Of a stretch of DNA of 57,621 bases, positions 16,474 through 23,656 are shown piece by piece. Origin of the DNA: Myxococcota bacterium (GTDB lineage: Bacteria > Myxococcota_A > UBA796 > UBA9615 > JAKLKC01); the NCBI GenBank assembly GCA_023150875.1, contig JAKLKC010000044.1, positions 1 through 57,621 of the forward strand, written 5' to 3'. The notes beneath the pieces were generated by a model. That model had not been told where the DNA came from and searched no databases. It worked only from the letters and a program-made list of their open reading frames with translations. Each line of letters starts with the position of its first letter. Position 1 is the stretch's first letter. Both the position numbers and the translations under genes were made by a program.

Positions 16474-17139
16474 TCAGGAAAGGCTCTGACTAATCCTCGA
16501 AGGCGTCGAAAACACGCTCCGGTCGGGGCGGCCGGGACCTGAGATTCTCTCGAGTGTGCGACCAAGTAGAAGGGCATCGACGACCGCCGGCGGGTCCACA
16601 TCGCGCAGGGCCTCTCGATCAGGCCCCATGAGCTTGACTCGTAGCTCCATCAGCAGGCGCCCGAGAACGTTCGCGCCGACTAGGATGCCGTCCTGACCCT
16701 TTACCGGACTCGCGCCCCAGTAGGGGTCCTTCATCGAAAACTCGACGATGGGCCGCTCGCCGGTTGCCAGCAAGAGGTCGGAGAACTTCGACCAATTCTG
16801 CGTCAGCTTCACGCGCAGACACCACCGCATCACCCTGACCTTTACGCGATCCCAATCCTGGCGGGAGTTGGACCGGTGCGGCTTCGAGCGCATCTTGGCC
16901 GTCATCGGGCTTGCTTCGCGCAGGATCATCTCCTGGACGCTGGGCAAGTGCGGGAAGCGACATGCCTGGTACAACGCCTCCGACGTGCTGATCGGGATGC
17001 CACAAACCACGAGCGGAAACCCGGCCGACATGTTGGAGAGGCCGCCGAACTTCTCGTTCGTCTTGCGGAACGTGATGCACTCCGCAATGGTGTAGGTTCG
17101 GGGCTCTAGTTGCCCACGCGACCTGCCTGTCACGTCCAC
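16474..17139 (-). CDS. NADAR-family protein (YbiA-like fold)
   Basis: A 221-residue protein. The GTG at 17139 overlaps the PRTase gene; GTG 17133 would give a classic GTGA overlap and is equally possible. The NADAR signature is present: FGGLSNM (31-37), STSEALYQACRFP (51-63), KVRVMRWCLRVKLTQN (100-115), DPYWGA (138-143) and GANVLGRLLMELR (155-167). NADAR proteins act on ADP-ribose-type groups, and members reverse ADP-ribosylation of guanine placed by DarT-like toxins. A C-terminal tail of about 50 residues is extra. Coupling to a phosphoribosyltransferase-like partner suggests an effector-and-eraser pair handling nucleotides or ADP-ribose. Confidence 0.85.
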   Translation of the reverse strand: MDVTGRSRGQLEPRTYTIAECITFRKTNEKFGGLSNMSAGFPLVVCGIPISTSEALYQACRFPHLPSVQEMILREASPMTAKMRSKPHRSNSRQDWDRVKVRVMRWCLRVKLTQNWSKFSDLLLATGERPIVEFSMKDPYWGASPVKGQDGILVGANVLGRLLMELRVKLMGPDREALRDVDPPAVVDALLLGRTLERISGPGRPDRSVFSTPSRISQSLS

Positions 17140-18152
17140 AGGCTACTCCTGCCCAGTGCCGACTGGGCGTTCGTACGGCGGGGGAACAGAGCGTGCCACG
17201 GGTCGCCCACCCAGTAGGGGAGGGGGCAGTTGTTCGGGCAGTTCCGGTAGGTCACGAGCGTTCCGCCTGACCCCAGCGTGCGGAGTCCGGTGAAGCCGAG
17301 AGGTCGCAGCGCCGGGGGGAGGTTGGTGCACACGGAGCGAATGTAGGCTCCCTTCTTCAGCATCTCCTGCTCGAACAGCTCCCGCGCATCCGACGAGGAG
17401 AACATCTTGTGCAGCCCCACGCTTCCCGACTGCCTGAGCTGCACCGGGTAACCCTCGGCCGCCAGCCCGCTCGCATACGCGAGAACAAGCGGATCGGTCC
17501 CCAGCGTGGACGGGCGCAGCACGTCAGCGTTGCGGATCTCGCTTTTACGGTCCTCAAACTCGACGCAGCGCCAGAAGGTTACCTTTACCTTCTTCTTCGC
17601 CTTCGCCGCCGCGGCGGTCAGCTCCTTCTCGGCGTACCAGCATCCGCCACGATGGAGGCCCAGGAGGACAACGTGAACCTCGCACGAGTCCGGCGCCCCG
17701 GGCAGCCAGCTCAGGAGGTCCGACTTCAGGCGGAGCCCGCTGAACACCGCGTCGTCGATGTAGATGAACTTCCCAGACGTCGGCTCGCATTCGTCCACGC
17801 CGTAGCCGAGGGTCCCCGTCAGAATGTTGTCGAACTCGACGTTCATCTCCTTTTGGCTGTTCCCGCCCTGCTGAATGTCAAGGACACCTACGCCCCTCCA
17901 AAAACTGTCCGGGTTGCCGCCGGTGATCTTCGGGTTCTTGACGAGATCCGTGAGGAACTTCGTCATGTCGGCCTTCGAGACGTAGACCTGCCCGAGCAGG
18001 TGGTCAAGTTCCGTTAGGAGGCCCAACTGAACCGGCTTGTCGAACTGCGCCGCCCATTGAACTACGTGCTGCGGCGTCATCCCACCCCATTCCCCCTTCC
18101 GGTAGTCCTTGGTCTTCGTGGCAATGGATCTGGCGAGGGCGGACAGCGGCAT
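17130..18152 (-). CDS. phosphoribosyltransferase-like conflict protein (PRTase-CE-like)
   Basis: A 340-residue protein starting MPLSALARSIATKTKDY, with GGAGAACG before ATG 18152. The key stretch is KFIYIDDAVFSGLRLKSDLL (128-147), which resembles the PRPP-binding acidic loop of type I phosphoribosyltransferases (hydrophobic strand, DD, then S/T-G). It is preceded by helices that fit the PRTase-like domain described in prokaryotic conflict systems. The C-terminal half (RQSGSVGLHKMFSS, then FTGLRTLGSGGTLVTYRNCP and NNCPLPYW) has a Cys/His-poor, substrate-specific look. It is the first gene of a two-gene operon with NADAR. The family call is moderately sure; the substrate is unknown. Confidence 0.7.
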   Translation of the reverse strand: MPLSALARSIATKTKDYRKGEWGGMTPQHVVQWAAQFDKPVQLGLLTELDHLLGQVYVSKADMTKFLTDLVKNPKITGGNPDSFWRGVGVLDIQQGGNSQKEMNVEFDNILTGTLGYGVDECEPTSGKFIYIDDAVFSGLRLKSDLLSWLPGAPDSCEVHVVLLGLHRGGCWYAEKELTAAAAKAKKKVKVTFWRCVEFEDRKSEIRNADVLRPSTLGTDPLVLAYASGLAAEGYPVQLRQSGSVGLHKMFSSSDARELFEQEMLKKGAYIRSVCTNLPPALRPLGFTGLRTLGSGGTLVTYRNCPNNCPLPYWVGDPWHALFPRRTNAQSALGRSSLWT

Positions 18153-18170
18153 GCGTTCTCCGAAACCAGG

Positions 18171-18199
18171 GGCTTAATCACCTGCCATCGACTTGTCAA
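18171..18199 (-). promoter_or_regulatory. sigma70-like promoter for the PRTase-NADAR operon
   Basis: On the minus strand a perfect TTGACA (18199-18194) is followed, after 17 bp, by TAAGCC (18176-18171), about 20 bp upstream of the start codon at 18152. GATTAA, overlapping the same place, is an alternative -10 at short spacing. A consensus -35 is rare in this GC-rich sequence. The short distance implies a very short leader. Confidence 0.5.
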
Positions 18200-18226
18200 G
18201 GGGTACCCAACGGCACTGACACTCTT

Positions 18227-18254
18227 CCCCATAGCGCGCACCCCATAGCGCGCA
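18227..18254. repeat. tandem 14-bp repeat at the outer edge of the defence island
   Basis: CCCCATAGCGCGCA is repeated exactly twice head to tail, and each unit contains the palindrome GCGCGC. It lies about 75 bp upstream of the PRTase start and marks where the lower-GC defence genes meet the high-GC element genes. It may be an operator upstream of the promoter or a scar of integration. The rest of 18255-18453 shows no gene. Confidence 0.5.
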
Positions 18255-18453
18255 TTCCGGGGAGTACGAGAGCGCCGCCAGGGCGCGGCCCGTGGTGGCG
18301 GTCGGCCGCGGCGCCCCGACCGCAGCCTCGACACCGACGGTACTCGTCTCTGCGACCGTAAGCATCTGCATCTGGACCCGGATCTGCGCCCGCCTTGTGG
18401 ACCCGCGAAGCGCCGCAGTGCCGGGCGCCGGCCGTGCCGGCCTTCTGAACCCC

Positions 18454-18819
18454 CTATGCCGGGTCGGGGAAGTCGCCGAGGACCTCGCGCCAAGCCGCGG
18501 CGACCTCGTCGCGGTGCTCGGCCTCGCGGTCGGCCAGCCAGGCGAGGAGTGCGTCGTCCCCGGTCGGGGGCTCGTCCGGAAGGAGTCGGAGGGGGATGGC
18601 GGTGCCGTGGCTGTCGTCGTCCTCCCAGTCGACCTCGACGAAGAGGAAGTGGCGCCCGAACTTCTCCCGGTGCAGCTTGTACCCGAGGTGCTCGCCTTCC
18701 AGGACCGCCACGCCGACGCCGCCGTTACGGGCGTGGATGACGTACGCGCGCCCGGGCAGAACCTCCCCGCGGGGGACCCGCCGGGTCAGCAGCGACTTGC
18801 GCGCGATGTCCGCCGGCAT
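18454..18819 (-). CDS. hypothetical protein behind the resolvase
   Basis: A 121-residue protein starting MPADIARKSLLTRRVPRG; its ATG lies 4 bp after the resolvase stop, so the two are co-transcribed. The sequence has a beta-rich middle (GRAYVIHARNGGVGVAVLEG, KFGRHFLFVEVDWEDD) and an acidic helical end (LLAWLADREAEHRDEVAAAW). No family is recognised. The coupling suggests it works with or is regulated alongside the recombinase. Confidence 0.65.
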   Translation of the reverse strand: MPADIARKSLLTRRVPRGEVLPGRAYVIHARNGGVGVAVLEGEHLGYKLHREKFGRHFLFVEVDWEDDDSHGTAIPLRLLPDEPPTGDDALLAWLADREAEHRDEVAAAWREVLGDFPDPA

Positions 18820-18823
18820 GGGG

Positions 18824-19465
18824 CTATGCCGCCTCGTCCGCGCTTCCAGGGTCGCCGACCGGCCAGTGACCGGCCTCCTGGAGGCGGCGCCGGAGCGTAG
18901 CACGGGGGATCGCCAGGATGCGAGCGACGTCCTTGAGCCCCCGGCCTTCCTTCAGGAGGGCCACGGCGGGCCGCAGGTCGAGGTCCCGGCGGGGACGGCC
19001 GCAGTGCTTGCCGGCGGCCTGGGCGCGCCGGACCCCCGCGATCACGCGCTCCTGGATCAGGTCCCGCTCGAAGGCGGCGAACGCCGCGATCATCGCGGTG
19101 AACAAGCGCCCTGCCGGGGTCGTCGAGTCCAGGCCCACGTCGCGCAATGACACGAAGGCGATCCCCTGGGAGTTGAGCTGCTCCAAGGTCGCCAGAACAT
19201 GCTGGAGGCTGCGGCCGAGGCGGTCCAGTCGCCACACTGCGACGACATCGAGCTTGCCCGCGTGAGCGTCGGCGAGCATCCGGCTGAGGCCGGGCCGCTC
19301 CGCCAGGGTGCCGGACACTCCGGCGCCAACGTACTCGACCGCGGCCCAGCCCCGTTGCTGGGCCACCTGGCGCAGCTCGTCGATCTGGAGGCCGACGTCC
19401 TGGCCGTGGTTGACGGTGCTGACGCGGGCGTAGAGGGCGGCGCGGAGTAAGCGGGGACTGTTCAT
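18824..19465 (-). CDS. small serine recombinase (resolvase/invertase)
   Basis: A 213-residue protein of the normal size for this family. It starts MNSPRLLRAALYARVSTVN with the catalytic Ser in ARVST, then GWAAVEYVGAGVSGTLAERP, LDVVAVWRLDRLGRSLQHVL, GIAFVSLRDVGLDSTTPAGR and FERDLIQERVIAGVRRAQA. The C-terminal HTH is GRGLKDVARILAIPRATLRR. The longer frame to 19684 lacks support. It would resolve or invert DNA segments of the element. A single GCTGACCAC site 61 bp upstream matches the operator repeats at 36.8-36.9 kb, so shared control is likely. Confidence 0.9.
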   Translation of the reverse strand: MNSPRLLRAALYARVSTVNHGQDVGLQIDELRQVAQQRGWAAVEYVGAGVSGTLAERPGLSRMLADAHAGKLDVVAVWRLDRLGRSLQHVLATLEQLNSQGIAFVSLRDVGLDSTTPAGRLFTAMIAAFAAFERDLIQERVIAGVRRAQAAGKHCGRPRRDLDLRPAVALLKEGRGLKDVARILAIPRATLRRRLQEAGHWPVGDPGSADEAA

Positions 19466-19525
19466 CGTCGGCGCGATCTCCACCCTCACGGATACCCCGC
19501 TCCGAGGCCGGAAGGGGCCGAAATC

Positions 19526-19534
19526 GCTGACCAC
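19526..19534. promoter_or_regulatory. single GCTGACCAC operator-like site upstream of resolvase
   Basis: This nine-base site is the exact complement of GTGGTCAGC, the unit repeated nine times at 36773-36938. It sits between the divergent resolvase (start 19465) and the small zinc-ribbon gene (start 19599). Position and identity suggest the same DNA-binding protein acts at both places. A single 9-mer can occur by chance, so support is modest. Confidence 0.4.
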
Positions 19535-19598
19535 GTCACCGCGTAGAAGGACCCGGGAAGAAGCGCGGTTCGCCTCGCCTCCGGGTACGCTTACCTTC

Positions 19599-19841
19599 GT
19601 GGTCACCCGGTCGTGCCAGGTCTGCAAGCAAGGCTTCACCTTCAGCGGGGAGGGGCTGGGGTCGTCCCAGGCAGTACCTGCCATCCAGCGGGAGAAGCGC
19701 TGGGTCTGCCGTCGCTGCGGGGAAACCTACTGCGCCTTCTCGGCACACGGGCGACAGCGCATCCGCGTCGACGGCGTCGAGTACCTCGCGCTCCTCGGGC
19801 ACTTCATCCGGGCGCCGGGCCAGGACGACGTTGGGGGCTGA
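19599..19841 (+). CDS. small zinc-ribbon-like protein
   Basis: An 80-residue frame from GTG 19599. It has two CxxC pairs, SCQVCKQGF near the start and WVCRRCGETYCAF in the middle, then a short basic-hydrophobic tail (RIRVDGVEYLALLGHFIR). The spacing suits a zinc ribbon. No Shine-Dalgarno sequence is visible and the start is uncertain. It is divergent from the resolvase. Function is unknown; small zinc ribbons often bind nucleic acid or protein partners. Confidence 0.5.
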   Translation: MVTRSCQVCKQGFTFSGEGLGSSQAVPAIQREKRWVCRRCGETYCAFSAHGRQRIRVDGVEYLALLGHFIRAPGQDDVGG

Positions 19842-19874
19842 TCGCGCCCGCAGGTGTCATGCACAGTCGGGCCG

Positions 19875-22496
19875 TCACGCCGGCCCCGCGTTGCCGGTCC
19901 CTACCATCGCCGCGTCGACGAGCCCGAGCAGCCGCTCGCGGTGCCGCCCCACGAACGCCTCGATGTAGGCGGCGTCGATGCCCGGCGGCGGTCGCATCCG
20001 CAGCGCCCCCGCGGCAGCATGGATGATGCGCTCGGCGTCGCGCCGGGAGGCGGGTACGGGGCCCGTGGGCGCGCACCTCTCCCCGCACTCCCGGCTCGCC
20101 TGGGCGCTCGCCCGCTCCAGGGCCGCGGCCAGGTCCGCCCGCGCCTTGGCCAGCGCCCGTTCGAGCCGCGCCACCTCGGCTGACAGCTTCCGGTTCCGGG
20201 CCGCCGCCTCCCGCGCGGCGGCGAGCTGGCGTTCGAGGGCGCGGATCCGCTTCTGCTCCTCGCTCTCTCGGACGGGCAACCGCAGGACGCGGGCGACGAG
20301 CACGCCGATGGCGGGGATGAGGTGCCCGGTCGCGGCTCCGAGGTCCTCGCGGCTGGTCACGAACCCTTCCGAGTGGCCCTCGCCCATCCGGCCGTCGGCG
20401 TGGGTCAGCTCGTGCACCGCAACGCCGTGCAGGAACGCGGCGATGGCGAGGGGCCGCTCCCGGTGCGCCTTCACGACCTGGTCGAAGCGGTCGGGGTGGA
20501 TGTAGACGACGACCGAGCCGTTGGCGCTCGCCGACGTCAGCCCCATCACCTCGTCGTTGAGGACGAAGCCGGGCTTGAACCGCCGCCGGATGCGGGCCTC
20601 GGTGCAGATCAGGCGCAGGGTCGCGTCCCAGGCCGTGAGGTACGGGACCCACCGGCCATAATTTTGGCGGAAGCGGCGCGCCCGGGCGCGGTCGTAGTTC
20701 TTCCGGCTGATGCGGAGCCCGGCGAGCTTCCCGAAGGGGTTGCGGGGACGACGGGGTCCGGAGGGGACCAGCGCATCGAGCGTCGGTAAGGCGCGCGTCA
20801 CCGCGGCGGCCTGGAGGAGCCCGCCGCCGCCGGGTTCGAGGGCGGCGGAGGCTGCCCGGTCGAGGGCTGCCTCGACGACGGCGGCGTCGGCCGGGTCGAA
20901 GTGCCCCTCGCGCTCGGCGCGGTCGAGGGCGTCGCGGACCGCGAGAGTCAGGATGCCGCCGTCGCCGGGCGCGGCGTCGGCCCGGCCAGAGGCGCGGGCG
21001 CGCGCCGCGTCGGCCTGGGCGAGCACGCCGCGCAGCTCGCCTATGCGGGCGACCGAGGCGTCCTCGGGGAGGTCCACGTCCGGCTCGACGGCGACGGCCG
21101 AGACGGGCGCCATGCCGGGCGGGAGCACCACGGGCCGCGTCGGGCCGTCCTCGGCGGGCTCGGCCCGGGTCCCGGGGGGCGCGGCGCTCGCGACCGGCGT
21201 CGTCTTCGAGGCGTAGCGGGCCTGCTCGGCGTAGAAGTCGGCGATCCCGCCCGCGGCGTCGGCGAGGGCCGCCTGGAAGCCGGGGTCCGCGAATGCCTCC
21301 TGCGTGAGGCTCGCCAGCTCCAGGGCGCCGTCGCGCTCGCCGTCGTCATCGCTCTCGGGGTCGAACACCTCGTCTTCGAGGTCACGGCCGGTGCGCTCGT
21401 CCTCCCGCTCGACCTCGCGCACCAGGTCGTCGAAGGTCCAGCGCGCCGAGTCCTGAAGCGCGTCCCGGGCGGCGTTCAGCGGGTAGCCGCGCTCGCCCGG
21501 GCGGACCCGAGTGTGGAGGTCGATCACCACGTCGGCCTGGAGGTTCCCCCGGTAGGCGCCGATTTTGAACTGGTGGAGCCCGTTCAGGCGGACGTAGTAG
21601 GCGCCGCGCCGATCTCCGGGCGGCCGGCGGTACGCCTTCACCGTGGCGTCGGTGCCTTCACCCCAGTCGCCGCCGCTGGCCACCTTCGAACCGCCTCGGC
21701 GGCTGAACAGGGGGCGGACTGGGGCGCCGTTGTAGGTGATCGTCAAGCCGGGCAGGTCGTTCGCGCCGAGCAGCTCGCGGATGCGGTCGTCCAGGGAGAC
21801 GTAGCCCCCACGCGCGGGGTCCCAGGTCTCGTCGAACTCCTCGGCGACATCGAACACCGTGAGGCGGAAGCCCCGCAGGAACTCGGGGGCCTCGTGGACC
21901 TCGACCTCGGCGTCGGGGCCATTGCCGATGGCGAGGTTGTCGCGGGTGTGGAGCGTGAAGCGGAAGCTCGATGAGCAGCCCAGGATCACGGCCTTCGCCA
22001 CGCCGAAGCCGCCCGCGGCCTCGCCGGAGTCGGCCGCGGCACGCTTGCCGCTCTCGCCGATCACCAGGAACTTCGACAGGATCTCGTCGGCGCTCAGGCC
22101 GATCCCGTTGTCCTGCCAGGTGAGGGCGCGACGGGACGGGTCCCAGGTCACGTCGAACCGGCCTTCGCCGGGGCGGAGCTGGTGGGAACGGATGGCGGCG
22201 CGCACCGCGTCGGCGCCGCCGTTCTGGAGGGCTTCGCGCGTGGCGAGCACGGGCAGGTCCCCCGAGGCGTACAAGGACCGCGTCAACATCCGCCAGACGA
22301 CGCCCGCGTTGACGCCCGGGCGCCCACTCACCTTCGCGGCCATCGCCTCGACGACCTCGGCGCGACCGCCGAGGGCCGCGTGCAGGCGGGGCCAGTCGAT
22401 GCGGAGCCGCCCGGCCGACCGGGCGGGCTGGCGGCGGACGGCGCGAAGGGCCTCGGTCACGGCGGGGCGGCGGCAGGCACAGGTCTCGGAGCACAT
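19875..22496 (-). CDS. GHKL ATPase fused to HExxH metallopeptidase-like domain, copy 1
   Basis: An 873-residue protein. ATG 22496 shares a base with the stop of the upstream C5 methyltransferase (TGATG). It starts with a Cys cluster (MCSETCACRR). A GHKL ATPase domain follows: N-box TREALQNGGADAVR (86-99), G1 WQDNGIGLS (about 125), G2 AAGGFGVAKAVILG (about 155). After an acidic linker comes a second domain with a FGKLAGLRISRKNYDRARAR segment and AVHELTHADGRMGEGHSEGF near residue 690. That is a zincin HExxH with a candidate third ligand in the following E/H residues. A coiled coil and a short helical end close the protein. A paralogue lies at the right edge. No named family is recognised for the fusion. 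It may be a DNA- or protein-remodelling ATPase with protease activity. Confidence 0.85.
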   Translation of the reverse strand: MCSETCACRRPAVTEALRAVRRQPARSAGRLRIDWPRLHAALGGRAEVVEAMAAKVSGRPGVNAGVVWRMLTRSLYASGDLPVLATREALQNGGADAVRAAIRSHQLRPGEGRFDVTWDPSRRALTWQDNGIGLSADEILSKFLVIGESGKRAAADSGEAAGGFGVAKAVILGCSSSFRFTLHTRDNLAIGNGPDAEVEVHEAPEFLRGFRLTVFDVAEEFDETWDPARGGYVSLDDRIRELLGANDLPGLTITYNGAPVRPLFSRRGGSKVASGGDWGEGTDATVKAYRRPPGDRRGAYYVRLNGLHQFKIGAYRGNLQADVVIDLHTRVRPGERGYPLNAARDALQDSARWTFDDLVREVEREDERTGRDLEDEVFDPESDDDGERDGALELASLTQEAFADPGFQAALADAAGGIADFYAEQARYASKTTPVASAAPPGTRAEPAEDGPTRPVVLPPGMAPVSAVAVEPDVDLPEDASVARIGELRGVLAQADAARARASGRADAAPGDGGILTLAVRDALDRAEREGHFDPADAAVVEAALDRAASAALEPGGGGLLQAAAVTRALPTLDALVPSGPRRPRNPFGKLAGLRISRKNYDRARARRFRQNYGRWVPYLTAWDATLRLICTEARIRRRFKPGFVLNDEVMGLTSASANGSVVVYIHPDRFDQVVKAHRERPLAIAAFLHGVAVHELTHADGRMGEGHSEGFVTSREDLGAATGHLIPAIGVLVARVLRLPVRESEEQKRIRALERQLAAAREAAARNRKLSAEVARLERALAKARADLAAALERASAQASRECGERCAPTGPVPASRRDAERIIHAAAGALRMRPPPGIDAAYIEAFVGRHRERLLGLVDAAMVGTGNAGPA

Positions 22497-23647
22497 CAGG
22501 CAGCCCTCGTGGTCGGGATGGCGACTGCATTGCGCCGAGCCGCGTCGGCGACGGCCTCGACGTCGAGCCCCGACGCGCGTAACCCGAGCAGGACCCGGTG
22601 CGCGACCATCACGGCTCGTCCGACGGCCGCGGCGAGTTGCGGAGGGACGGCGTTGCCGACCTGGAGGTAGCGGTCGTGGACCGTCCCCTGGAGCGGCCAG
22701 TCGTCGGGGAAGCCCTGGAGGGCGAGGCCCTCGTCCCACCCGATGCGCCGGATGCCCGCGACGAGGAAGGCGGCGTCGCTGGCCCGGTCGGGACCCCCGT
22801 TGAAGGAGTAGCCACTCGCGTGCGCGCGCGTGCCCTTCTCCTCCGTCGTCGTAAGGGTCGGGCTGGGCCGGTCGATCCTCCACGGCTCGGTGCAGGCCCG
22901 CCCGTGGGTGCCGTCGCAGGGATAGCAAGCGCGGCGGTCGCAGGTCCCCCGGTGCAGCGTGTCGCCGATGGCGTCGGCGATCGTGCGCCAGGGGAGGAGC
23001 CCCCGGGCCATCGCGTCGGCGTCCGCGGGGTCAGCGTGGGTCGGTGGCGGCGGCGCGTCGTCGAGGGGGAGCGGTCCCGCCCACAGGATGATCCGGCGGC
23101 GGCGTTGTGGCGTGCCGTAGTCGGCGGCGTCGAGGGTCCACCACCCGGCGAAGGGGAAGCGCGCGCGGACCTCGGGGACGACGCCGTGCAGCCAGTAGCA
23201 GCCGACGCACGAGGGACGGGCTCCCTTCCGACGGCATCCCTCCTCGTGGCGGGTCCAGCCGAGGACGTTCTCGGCGAGGAACCAGATGGGCCGCACGGCA
23301 TCGACGGCGGCGAAGGTCCACGGCCAGCCGTCGCGGTCGTCGAAGGCGCCGCGCCGCTTCCCGGCGACGCTCCCAGGCTGGCACGGCGGGGAGGCCCACA
23401 TCAGGTCGACCTGCCCGGCCCACGGCGACCAGTCCACGTCGCGCACGTCGGCCTCGATACCGGGGAGTCCCGCGGCGCGCAGGGTCGCTGTGGCGGCGGG
23501 GTCCCGCTCGACGCAGGCGAGGTGCCGCCAGCCGGCGCGGGCGAGGCCGAGCGCGGCGCCGCCGGCCCCGGCGAAGAGTTCGACGACGCGGGGGGTCCGG
23601 GGCTCCACCCCCTCTTGGCTCCCGGCCTGCCGTCTCCGGTCCCCCAT
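22496..23647 (-). CDS. DNA (cytosine-5) methyltransferase of the element
   Basis: A 383-residue protein with motif I VVELFAGAGGAALGLARAG (about 21-39), IV ASPPCQPGS with the catalytic Cys, VI LAENVLGW, VIII PQRRRRIILW and X QVGNAVPP. It is a compact enzyme, different from the 565-residue one at 13-15 kb. A Cys-rich insert lies in the target-recognition part (CVGCYWLHG, then CDRRACYPCDG). It is translationally coupled to the downstream GHKL-HExxH gene and follows the fibre-like protein by 9 bp, so it belongs to the element's own late-type operon. It may protect the element's DNA from host restriction. Confidence 0.93.
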   Translation of the reverse strand: MGDRRRQAGSQEGVEPRTPRVVELFAGAGGAALGLARAGWRHLACVERDPAATATLRAAGLPGIEADVRDVDWSPWAGQVDLMWASPPCQPGSVAGKRRGAFDDRDGWPWTFAAVDAVRPIWFLAENVLGWTRHEEGCRRKGARPSCVGCYWLHGVVPEVRARFPFAGWWTLDAADYGTPQRRRRIILWAGPLPLDDAPPPPTHADPADADAMARGLLPWRTIADAIGDTLHRGTCDRRACYPCDGTHGRACTEPWRIDRPSPTLTTTEEKGTRAHASGYSFNGGPDRASDAAFLVAGIRRIGWDEGLALQGFPDDWPLQGTVHDRYLQVGNAVPPQLAAAVGRAVMVAHRVLLGLRASGLDVEAVADAARRNAVAIPTTRAA

Positions 23648-23656
23648 CGCCGCGCC

